From: an uncultured Fimbriimonadales bacterium
GTDB lineage: Bacteria; Armatimonadota; Fimbriimonadia; Fimbriimonadales; GBS-DC
DNA: 5,281 bases
NCBI GenBank assembly: GCA_937925775.1
Contig: CALAMM010000087.1
Span: 1 to 5,281 of the forward strand
Direction: 5' to 3'
Below are positions 1 to 5,281 of this stretch, in pieces (the first letter of the stretch is position 1; each line of letters starts with the position of its first letter). The notes beneath the pieces were generated by a model, which saw nothing but the letters and a program-made list of their open reading frames with translations, was not told where the DNA came from and ran no database searches. A program made the translations under genes and the position numbers.

Positions 1-1515
1 TTTGCGGTGGCGTTTGGCAACGCGATTATGCTCCATCAGCTACAGCGCCCGTTGAAGACTGGGGTACAGTGGGTCTCGTGGGTGCTGATGGTGGGGGGCA
101 CGCTGATGGCGGCGTGGGCGATGCTCACAGGGCGCGCCACCGTGCTATACACCTTCTACCTGCCGATGGTGGCGCACTGGACTTTCTATGTCGGCGCGAC
201 GCTGCTGCTGATTGGCTCGATACTGCCGTACTTTCTGGACTGGATTCCGAACACGCTGGCGTGGCGACGCGCTAATCCGAAGGCGAAGTTGCCGCTGGCG
301 GTGTTGGGCAACCTGATTAACTTCACGCTCTGGTTCTTGATCATCTTGCCGTTGGCGACCACCGTGCTGTTCCAGATGTTGCCGCTGTCGCTGGGGCTGA
401 TTCGGGAAACGAATGTGCTGGTTTCGCGCACGCTGTTTTGGTTCTTCGGGCACGCGCTGGTCTACTTCTGGCTCTTGCCCTCGTACATTATGCTCTACAC
501 GATGTTGCCGAAGCTGGCGGGCGGCAAGCTTTACTCAGACCCTGCTGCGCGCTTAGCGTTCCTGCTGTTCCTGCTGTTCTCAATCCCTGTGGGGCTGCAC
601 CACCAGTACACGGAGGGCGGCTTGAGCAGCGGCTGGAAGCTCTGGCATGCGTTCCTGACCTTCATGGTGGCGTTGCCGAGCTTCATCACGGCATTCACAG
701 TGGCGGCATCGCTGGAGCATGCGGGGCGCAACAACGGTGCGCAGGGGCTGTTCGGTTGGATGAGCAAGCTGCCCTACTGGAGCAAGGAAGGGGACCGATG
801 GCTCTTTGCTTACTTCATTTCAGGTCTCATCTTGTTCCTGTTCGGCGGTATCACCGGCATCGTGAACGCCTCGTATAACCTGAACCTCGTTGTGCATAAC
901 ACGGCGTGGATTGTAGGGCATTTCCACACGACTGTCGGCGGCTTGGTGACGCTGAGTTTCTTGGGGATGACGCTGTATCTGATTGCGAAGTTGCGCGGCG
1001 TGGAGGTGAAGGCGAAGCACCTTGCTCTGGCGGCGCCATACCTGTGGATGGTGGGGTTCGTGATCTTCGAGATTGCGCTGTCGGTGGCAGGGTTGCAAGG
1101 GGTGCCGCGCCGCAGTAATCTCGGCATTAGTTACTTAGACCCCACCAACGAGCTGCTCTATCGTGGCGACTGGTTGTTCTGGTCCCATGTGGGCGCTCTG
1201 GGCGGAGTGATAGCGGTGCTGGGGTTTGCGCTCTATGCCGTTTCCCTGATAGGAACCCTGCTGGCGAAGCCTGTCCGTCAGCCTGAGATCGACTTTCCCA
1301 TCGCGGAGGCAATTCATGATCAGCCGACTCCGCTGGTGGTGAACCTGCGTCCGTGGGTGACGGCGACCCTATTGCTCATCGCCATTTCCTACACCTATCC
1401 GCTGTACGAGTCGATGACGCGTGGGGTGCTGGCGAATGCGCCGGGCTACCGCAGCGAGGGCAATAGCCTGCAGCCGCCGCAACTCCCCAGCGAGCAGACG
1501 AGGTTGCCCGAATGA
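1..1515 (+). CDS. cbaA: Cytochrome c oxidase subunit I, B-family (ba3-type), 5' end missing
   Basis: Catalytic subunit of a membrane-bound terminal oxidase that reduces O2 to water and pumps protons. The frame is open at base 1, so the GTG at 7 is an internal Val. Numbering residues from that Val, the CuB ligands are His149, His198 and His199, with Tyr153 placed for the His-Tyr cross-link. The heme ligands are His305 and His307 in GHFH. K-channel residues Tyr160, Tyr164, Ser225, Thr228 and Thr231 are all present. Compared from memory with Thermus ba3 subunit I, a constant offset of 84 places these residues, so about 80 N-terminal residues are outside the window, including helices 1-2 and the low-spin heme His. 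About eleven membrane segments remain. Leu151 stands where A-family enzymes have the D-channel Glu, which supports the B family. Oddity: the usual GHP motif reads GHA (Ala150). The stop overlaps the SCO start. The symbol follows Thermus usage. Confidence 0.96.
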   Translation, partial: FAVAFGNAIMLHQLQRPLKTGVQWVSWVLMVGGTLMAAWAMLTGRATVLYTFYLPMVAHWTFYVGATLLLIGSILPYFLDWIPNTLAWRRANPKAKLPLAVLGNLINFTLWFLIILPLATTVLFQMLPLSLGLIRETNVLVSRTLFWFFGHALVYFWLLPSYIMLYTMLPKLAGGKLYSDPAARLAFLLFLLFSIPVGLHHQYTEGGLSSGWKLWHAFLTFMVALPSFITAFTVAASLEHAGRNNGAQGLFGWMSKLPYWSKEGDRWLFAYFISGLILFLFGGITGIVNASYNLNLVVHNTAWIVGHFHTTVGGLVTLSFLGMTLYLIAKLRGVEVKAKHLALAAPYLWMVGFVIFEIALSVAGLQGVPRRSNLGISYLDPTNELLYRGDWLFWSHVGALGGVIAVLGFALYAVSLIGTLLAKPVRQPEIDFPIAEAIHDQPTPLVVNLRPWVTATLLLIAISYTYPLYESMTRGVLANAPGYRSEGNSLQPPQLPSEQTRLPE

Positions 1516-2189
1516 ACCGACTTGCTGGATACCTCCTGTCATTCACGCTGGGATGCTCTGCCTTCGGGCAGGGCATCCCGCCTAACCTAAGCCGTACTCT
1601 GGGAACCACGCCACCTGATGTCCTATTTGTCGATACGCAGGGTAAGGCGTTCCGCCTAAGCGACTTGAAAGGGAAACCGATTATTCTCAGCCCTATCTAC
1701 GCACGGTGTCCGAGCGCATGCATCGTCATCAGTCGGAGCGTCAAAAAAGCCCTGGAGCAGCTGAAACTGCCCAGCGACGCCTATACCGTGCTAACCTTTA
1801 CCTTTGACCCTAAAGAAGGGCGCACTGAGATGGCAGCGTTCCAGCGGACGCACGGACTGAACCGCCCAAACTGGCGCGTGGCGTATGTTCCCGATGACCA
1901 CGCCCTGTTTGACCTGCTGGACGCCATCGACTTTCGATTCACCTATGTCTCCGAGCAAGTGAAGGATCATCCGAACCTGCTTGTGTTTTTGGACAAAGAC
2001 GGCGTGATACGCCATTATGAGTTCGGGTTGGAGTTCACACCTGAGCAGCTGGAGCGTGGTCTGCGGATTGCACGAGGCGAATACACGCTGTGGGAGCGCA
2101 TCGACGACTGGATTTTTCCCATCGGCGCGTTCGGTGTGCTGGCTACAGGCGCGTGGCTGATGTGGACGGGCAAACGCCGTCGCTGTTAA
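1512..2189 (+). CDS. SCO1/SenC-family copper chaperone for oxidase assembly
   Basis: SCO proteins bind copper, or act as thiol-disulfide reductases, to mature the CuA centre of cytochrome c oxidase on the outer face of the membrane. The 225-residue product has a short hydrophobic N-terminus (residues 4-19) that could be a signal peptide. A thioredoxin-like domain spans about 35-185 with the CxxxC copper motif (Cys66 and Cys70 in RCPSAC) and a downstream His153 in KDHPN at the usual place of the third ligand. The segment TFTFDPKEGR (95-104) matches the SCO core. Residues 200-219 form a hydrophobic segment followed by KRRRC, so the protein is probably also anchored at its C-terminus with the tail in the cytoplasm. 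Start choice: the ATG overlaps the oxidase stop as ATGA, and GAGG at 1500-1503 lies 8 bases upstream. Translation coupled to subunit I fits a dedicated assembly factor. Confidence 0.95.
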   Translation: MNRLAGYLLSFTLGCSAFGQGIPPNLSRTLGTTPPDVLFVDTQGKAFRLSDLKGKPIILSPIYARCPSACIVISRSVKKALEQLKLPSDAYTVLTFTFDPKEGRTEMAAFQRTHGLNRPNWRVAYVPDDHALFDLLDAIDFRFTYVSEQVKDHPNLLVFLDKDGVIRHYEFGLEFTPEQLERGLRIARGEYTLWERIDDWIFPIGAFGVLATGAWLMWTGKRRRC

Positions 2190-2215
2190 GAGTGTAATAG
2201 GGTCAGTGGTATAAT
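2186..2215 (+). promoter_or_regulatory. Predicted sigma70-type extended -10 promoter of the Rrf2 gene
   Basis: A perfect -10 hexamer TATAAT lies at 2210-2215 and is preceded by TGG at 2207-2209, giving an extended -10 element. The best -35 candidate is TTAAGA at 2186-2191 (4 of 6 matches to TTGACA, 18-base spacer), which overlaps the TAA stop of the SCO gene. Transcription would begin near 2222 and leave a leader of about 26 bases. The -10 element is strong evidence; the -35 assignment is weak. It would let the regulator be expressed separately from the oxidase operon. Confidence 0.72.
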
Positions 2216-2217
2216 TG

Positions 2218-2244
2218 AGTTAACTTGTCGCGAGGGGATTAATC
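2218..2244. promoter_or_regulatory. Two short palindromes in the Rrf2 leader, possible operator
   Basis: AGTTAACT at 2218-2225 and GATTAATC at 2237-2244 are each perfect 8-base palindromes lying between the -10 element and the start codon. Rrf2 proteins bind dyad sites as dimers and often repress their own promoter, so a site just downstream of -10 would fit autorepression. Neither palindrome extends into the long AT-rich dyad known for IscR or NsrR sites, and 8-base palindromes occur by chance, so this is only a candidate. Confidence 0.25.
2232..2237 (+). promoter_or_regulatory. Ribosome binding site of the Rrf2 gene
   Basis: GAGGGG ends 10 bases before the ATG at 2248 and supports that start codon. 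It falls inside the short predicted leader, so the transcript from the extended -10 promoter would carry it. Confidence 0.7.
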
Positions 2245-2247
2245 GCT

Positions 2248-2679
2248 ATGACGAAGTTATTGGACTTGGGAGCGCGTTCGGAGTATGCGATTGCAGCCTT
2301 GGCGCATCTGGCGCAGCGGGGCAACGGTGCAATCGTCACAGTCAAGGAGCTGGCGGAGGAGACGGGCATCTCACAGCACTTTCTCTATAACATCTTCGAC
2401 GATTTGGCAAAGGCGGGGATTGTGCGCTCGTTTCGAGGGGCGAAGCGAGGGTTTATGCTGACTCGTCCGCCTGAGGAGATTAGCTTCTATGACATTGTGG
2501 CGGCGGTAGAGGGGCTGATTGAGAAACCGCACTGCCTGCTTGATCGGAACCGCGTTTGTTCCGCGACGAACCCCTGTGCGGCGCACTTCTTTTGGATTAG
2601 CCTGCGCGACTATGCCGAGCACTCGATGCGCGAGTTGACGCTGGCACAGATTGCGAAGAAGACCCCCTTCACGAAGTAG
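2248..2679 (+). CDS. Rrf2-family transcriptional regulator with Fe-S ligand cysteines
   Basis: Cytoplasmic DNA-binding regulator of the IscR/NsrR/RirA group, 143 residues, the usual family length. The winged helix-turn-helix covers about residues 6-72: TVKELAEETGISQHFLYNIF (31-50) contains the turn and recognition helix, and SFRGAKRGFML (61-71) is the wing. The family consensus wing is close to GAKGGY, so the first Gly is replaced by Arg67. A dimerisation helix runs from about 79. The cluster-binding loop has Cys96, Cys104 and Cys110 (C-x7-C-x5-C) followed by His113 in CAAHFFW, equivalent to the Cys3-His set of IscR, while the x7/x5 spacing is nearer to NsrR-type proteins. Binding of a [2Fe-2S] or [4Fe-4S] cluster is therefore likely, with redox state, NO or Fe-S supply as possible signals. 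The gene follows the oxidase and SCO genes in the same direction after 58 bases and has its own promoter. Its targets cannot be read from the window. Confidence 0.95.
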   Translation: MTKLLDLGARSEYAIAALAHLAQRGNGAIVTVKELAEETGISQHFLYNIFDDLAKAGIVRSFRGAKRGFMLTRPPEEISFYDIVAAVEGLIEKPHCLLDRNRVCSATNPCAAHFFWISLRDYAEHSMRELTLAQIAKKTPFTK

Positions 2680-2719
2680 GGCGCAATCGCGTCTATCGTT
2701 TGCACCATAACTTGAGAGG
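2680..2719. other. Convergent intergenic gap without a visible terminator
   Basis: These 40 bases separate the ends of the Rrf2 gene (+) and ilvC (-). I find no GC-rich stem followed by a T-run in either direction. Termination may be Rho-dependent, or transcripts may run on into the opposite gene and overlap at their 3' ends. Confidence 0.6.
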
Positions 2720-3703
2720 TCATACCTTAACCATTCTGGAGCGCACGGTTTCACCGACTTGTTCGATGGGGTGTTCCACTGCGGCGCGTTCCAGAGCATG
2801 GAACACGGGGCGTCCTGCCCGATTCTCCAAAATCCATTCTCGTGCGAACTCGCCGCGTTGGATCTCGCCGAGAATCGTGCGGAGCGTCTGGCGTACATGG
2901 TCGTCGATAAGGCGTGGGCCGCGTGTCATCGCCCCGTACTGCGCCGTGTCGGAAATCGCAAAGAGCATTCCCCGAATACCGCTTTCATAAATCAGGTCGG
3001 TGATTAGTTTCAGCTCGTGCAGGCACTCGAAGTAGGCGACTTCGGGGGCGTAGCCTGCCTCGACTAAGGTCTCGAACGCGGCGCGGATTAGGGCGGGCAC
3101 GCCGCCACACAGCACCGCCTGCTCCCCAAACAGGTCCGCCTCGCATTCTTCCTTGAAAGTGGTCTCATAAACTCCTGCGCGTGTGCCGCCCAACGCCCGA
3201 GCGTAGGCGAGCGCTATTGACTTCGCTTCGCCCGTGAAATCTTGATGTACGGCAATCAAACAAGGTGCGCCGTGCCCCTGCAGATACAAGCGGCGTAGCT
3301 GCGGCCCCACTGCTTTGGGGGAGACCATAAACACATCCACCTCTTCTGGAGGAATAATCTGCCCGAAGTGGATGTTGAACCCGTGCGCGAAACCGAGCGC
3401 GTGCCCTGTGCGCAGATGGGGCGCAATTTGCTCGGCATAGAGGGTGGGTTGGTGTTCATCGTTGACAAGGAGCATCAGCACTTCGGCACGCTGAACCGCC
3501 TCGGCAACCGAGCAGACCTCGAACCCGTCCGCCTGCGCACGCTCCCAAGATAGTCCTTGACGCGCGCCAATCACCACACTTACTCCGCTGTCGCGCAGGT
3601 TTTGCGCTTGAGCGTGTCCCTGCGAGCCGTAGCCGATAATCGCGACGGTTCGATTCAGCAGGGGTGCGAGCGGCGCATCAGCTTCGGTATAAACGCGCGC
3701 CAT
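2720..3703 (-). CDS. ilvC: Ketol-acid reductoisomerase (class I)
   Basis: Converts acetolactate or acetohydroxybutyrate to the dihydroxy acid using NAD(P)H and Mg2+, the second common step of valine, leucine and isoleucine synthesis in the cytoplasm. The 327-residue product has the class I length. The N-terminal Rossmann domain carries GYGSQGHA (24-31) and the AHGFNIHFGQ block with His107. The C-terminal knotted domain carries the metal ligands Asp190 and Glu194 (EADLFGEQ) and Glu226 and Glu230 (FECLHELKL), plus Ser251. Lys130 is present. Oddities: LLPDE reads LVNDE near 79-83, PKGPGH reads PKAVGPQ at 129-135, and the cofactor loop ARQGLSW (47-53) seems one residue shorter than the common form. 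Arg48 and Ser52 there suggest NADPH use is still possible. Start chosen at 3703 because a strong ribosome site lies 7 bases upstream; the frame stays open to an ATG at 3793, but that would add a non-homologous extension. It follows cdaR after one base. Confidence 0.98.
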   Translation of the reverse strand: MARVYTEADAPLAPLLNRTVAIIGYGSQGHAQAQNLRDSGVSVVIGARQGLSWERAQADGFEVCSVAEAVQRAEVLMLLVNDEHQPTLYAEQIAPHLRTGHALGFAHGFNIHFGQIIPPEEVDVFMVSPKAVGPQLRRLYLQGHGAPCLIAVHQDFTGEAKSIALAYARALGGTRAGVYETTFKEECEADLFGEQAVLCGGVPALIRAAFETLVEAGYAPEVAYFECLHELKLITDLIYESGIRGMLFAISDTAQYGAMTRGPRLIDDHVRQTLRTILGEIQRGEFAREWILENRAGRPVFHALERAAVEHPIEQVGETVRSRMVKV

Positions 3704-3704
3704 G

Positions 3705-4697
3705 TCAGTTCTCCTCCTTCGGTTGGGGTTCAGGTTCTTCAGGTGATTTGGGACGAGGTGGCTCAGGCTGCGCCTCGCGCTGGATGCGCACACGCACCGT
3801 GACCTCTCGTGCGCCGAGGATCTCCACCCCTGCTGGGGCTTTGAGCGGCACGCGAATCTCCGCGTCGCTGGTCTTGTTGCGCAGCGAAATCGGCACGGTC
3901 TCGATCACATTAATCTGCGCGAGGCGTGACGGGCTGCCGCGCAGCTGCACCGAGACAGGCTCCACCGAGAACCAGATGACGCGGTAGGGGAAGGGGGGCA
4001 GGTCGTCAAGGCGCGGGCTGACGGGTACGGTCTTAGAGGTAGGCTGCGGGATTAGGCGTACCTTCAGGCGCACTTCGGGAGGGGACATTTGAACATCCAG
4101 CACAGGTTCGCCTTTCTCGTCCAGCGGCGTGGGAGCCATCTCGATTTCAAGGTCGCCCTGAAGCCCCGTCATATCGAAATTGACCTGCACGGTGCGCACG
4201 CGCCGTACCTGCGTTGCTGCGCCCGTGAGGCGCACGCTGCTCGGCTCAGGAATCGCCTCTGCCAACACCTCCTGCAGGTCGGGCACACCTGTCAGATTCA
4301 CACGCACAGGGAACTGTCGGCTCAGGCGCGGCTCCACCGTGACGCGCACGAAGGGGCGCTCTGGCTCCACCGTAAGGCGACCGCGCCACTCGGCAGGGTA
4401 ATCGACGCGCAGGGGCAGACGATTCTCGCCAGGCTTAGCGCGACTGAGGTCCACAGAGACGCGAATCTGCTCGGCACGGGTTTGTTCCACACGCTCCTTC
4501 ACCCCGCGCACGACGACGCGGGCGCGCAGCCCCGTCTCTAAGCGCACCTCGTGGTTAGGCGGCGTATTCAGCAGTTCGATTGGCGCTTCATAGACGCGCT
4601 CGATGACAGGGTGGAGCTGCGACTGCACATAGAGCGCGAGCAGAACCGCCGTCACCAGCGCGCCAATTTTCTCCAACAGGTTCTCCCGCCATCGCAT
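3705..4697 (-). CDS. cdaR: YbbR/CdaR-like membrane-anchored protein
   Basis: A 330-residue protein with a short basic N-terminus, one membrane segment (about 11-27, IGALVTAVLLALYVQ) and a large extracytoplasmic part rich in beta strands. This layout and the N-terminal pattern NLLEKIGALVTAVLLALYV match YbbR-domain proteins, of which CdaR is the regulatory partner of the diadenylate cyclase CdaA. I see three consecutive repeats, about 36-122, 127-215 and 222-307. Each opens with a strand like APIELLN, FPVRVNL or VPVSPRL and has a middle segment of the form VRLTGA or VQLRGS. The tail from 309 on is rich in Pro, Glu and Lys with no expected fold. No cdaA lies in the window; it may lie elsewhere. 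The gene begins 21 bases after the oxidoreductase and has only a weak ribosome site, so it probably depends on the upstream message. The YbbR fold is fairly secure; a role in c-di-AMP control is inferred. Confidence 0.87.
   Translation of the reverse strand: MRWRENLLEKIGALVTAVLLALYVQSQLHPVIERVYEAPIELLNTPPNHEVRLETGLRARVVVRGVKERVEQTRAEQIRVSVDLSRAKPGENRLPLRVDYPAEWRGRLTVEPERPFVRVTVEPRLSRQFPVRVNLTGVPDLQEVLAEAIPEPSSVRLTGAATQVRRVRTVQVNFDMTGLQGDLEIEMAPTPLDEKGEPVLDVQMSPPEVRLKVRLIPQPTSKTVPVSPRLDDLPPFPYRVIWFSVEPVSVQLRGSPSRLAQINVIETVPISLRNKTSDAEIRVPLKAPAGVEILGAREVTVRVRIQREAQPEPPRPKSPEEPEPQPKEEN
3711..3719 (-). promoter_or_regulatory. Strong ribosome binding site of ilvC, inside the 3' end of cdaR
   Basis: Read on the - strand, AAGGAGGAG lies 7 bases before the ATG at 3703. 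The same bases encode the final Lys-Glu-Glu of the upstream CdaR-like protein, which then ends Asn-stop. This fixes the ilvC start and supports translational coupling through TGACATG. Confidence 0.85.
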
Positions 4698-4718
4698 GCC
4701 TGCGAGTAGTGTACCTGG

Positions 4719-5281
4719 TTAGCCTTTCCACGCGCCGCGGGCAACTGCGGGCACGAACGACTCCAACTCAGGGCAGGGGAGGGAGACGGTCGCGCCGCGC
4801 TCCGCGCTCAGATACGCCGCCATCAGCAGTTCTGTAATCCGTGCGCCGTACTCAAGGTCGCAGAACGGCGTCTCGCTCTTTAGGAAGCACTCCGTGAAGT
4901 AGCGGTTCTCGGCGATGTAGCCGTAGGCGTGCGCCTCGTCGGCAAGGTAGGGCATTAGCCCTTGCTCGGCGTTCTGTTTCTCCACCAAATCCTCGCCCGC
5001 TTCACCCTGAACCGCGCGACTGAAGAAGATTTCGCCCTCGCCGCGTAGCGTGTTAATCGCCAGCATATATTCTGGACCCAGCACCTCGAAGGTGAGCCGT
5101 AGCCCTGGCCCCACAAAGCACCAGGAGGTGCTGGCTTCCACCATCGCTTTGTTGCCCGAAGGGGTTTTGAACACGATGCGTGCGGTGGCGTAGTCTTCGG
5201 CGGGGGCGTTCGTGTAGTCTACCTCCATCTCGTGGGCGTAGGTTTCGCGTAGTTTCTGGGCGTATTCGGGTCGCGCCCACT
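4719..5281 (-). CDS. Gfo/Idh/MocA-family oxidoreductase, C-terminal part
   Basis: The reading frame is open through the right edge, giving 186 visible residues that begin WARPEYAQKL. The ATG at 5228 is internal, since the residues before it continue the same domain. The visible part is the C-terminal alpha/beta domain of NAD(P)-dependent sugar or inositol dehydrogenase-like enzymes. It has a beta strand region (ARIVFKTPSGN, then TSWCFVGPGLRLTFEVLGPE) of the substrate-side sheet and the late helical block AENRYFTECFL, ending in ITELLMAAYLSAERG, which is typical of the family. The Rossmann domain with the nucleotide motif and the catalytic Lys motif would lie beyond base 5281, so cofactor and activity cannot be checked. 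Substrates in this family range from sugars to inositols and amino sugars; none can be assigned here. It is the first visible gene of the leftward group, 21 bases before cdaR. Confidence 0.9.
   Translation of the reverse strand, partial: WARPEYAQKLRETYAHEMEVDYTNAPAEDYATARIVFKTPSGNKAMVEASTSWCFVGPGLRLTFEVLGPEYMLAINTLRGEGEIFFSRAVQGEAGEDLVEKQNAEQGLMPYLADEAHAYGYIAENRYFTECFLKSETPFCDLEYGARITELLMAAYLSAERGATVSLPCPELESFVPAVARGAWKG

Noticed and set aside
7..9. GTG at 7 as the start of the oxidase gene
   Set aside because: The family needs about 80 more N-terminal residues, including the low-spin heme His, and the frame is open at base 1.
559..580. Short direct repeat of CTGCTGTTC
   Set aside because: It simply encodes Leu-Leu-Phe twice in a membrane helix of subunit I.
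438..878. 146-codon + strand frame inside the oxidase gene
   Set aside because: It overlaps the conserved CuB-binding region of subunit I in another frame, and its Ala/Arg/Leu-rich product shows no family signature.
1521..1560. Lipoprotein signal with Cys15 in the SCO protein
   Set aside because: The residues before the Cys (Thr-Leu-Gly) fit the lipobox poorly, and the C-terminal helix already offers an anchor; I cannot exclude it.
2371..2898. 175-codon open frame on the - strand across the Rrf2 gene and the end of ilvC
   Set aside because: It lies antisense to a well-supported Rrf2 gene and out of frame with ilvC. The product is Arg/Ser-rich with no recognisable domain, as expected for a shadow frame in GC-rich DNA.
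3704..3793. Upstream ATG at 3793 as the ilvC start
   Set aside because: The added 30 residues are Arg/Asn/Ser-rich, overlap the end of cdaR and do not belong to KARI, while a near-perfect ribosome site precedes the ATG at 3703.
4089..4541. 150-codon + strand frame opposite the CdaR-like gene
   Set aside because: Antisense to a coherent YbbR-repeat protein; the His/Arg/Leu-rich product looks like a by-product of the codons on the other strand.
5226..5228. ATG at 5228 as the start of the oxidoreductase gene
   Set aside because: The frame stays open to the window edge and the residues before this Met fit the same domain; starting here would remove the whole nucleotide-binding domain.

Overview
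The window holds six protein-coding genes and very little intergenic DNA. Three are on the + strand in the left half: a B-family (ba3-type) cytochrome c oxidase subunit I cut by the left edge, an SCO-type copper chaperone, and an Rrf2-family iron-sulfur regulator. Three are on the - strand in the right half: a Gfo/Idh/MocA-family oxidoreductase cut by the right edge, a YbbR/CdaR-like protein, and ketol-acid reductoisomerase (ilvC). The two groups converge on a gap of about 40 bases at 2680-2719. I see no RNA gene, CRISPR array, insertion sequence or integration site.

Left group. Subunit I is read from base 1 and ends in a 4-base ATGA overlap with the SCO gene, so the two are almost certainly co-translated: one is the catalytic subunit of a terminal oxidase, the other a copper-site assembly factor. 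A 58-base gap then carries an extended -10 promoter (TGGTATAAT) and a good ribosome binding site in front of the Rrf2 regulator. The regulator has the three cysteines and the following histidine expected of an Fe-S sensing Rrf2 protein. It can therefore be transcribed on its own. Whether it controls the oxidase is inference from position only.

Right group. Read leftwards, the order is oxidoreductase, 21-base gap, cdaR-like gene, 1-base gap (TGACATG), ilvC. The ribosome binding site of ilvC is formed by the last sense codons of the cdaR-like gene, so those two genes look translationally coupled. No acetolactate synthase gene and no diadenylate cyclase gene lies in the window, so both ilvC and cdaR sit apart from their best-known partners here.

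Organism. The DNA is GC-rich and codes densely on both strands. The oxidase resembles that of Thermus, and a CdaR-like protein and a Gfo/Idh/MocA enzyme typical of non-proteobacterial environmental lineages sit nearby. This suggests an aerobic, possibly thermophilic bacterium from a deep-branching phylum such as Armatimonadota or Chloroflexota. That placement is an inference and not firm.

Nothing here amounts to a clearly new system. The points most worth a second look are the KARI active-site variants, the Ala next to a CuB ligand in the oxidase, the C-terminally anchored SCO protein, the Fe-S regulator next to the oxidase genes, and the cdaR-ilvC coupling.
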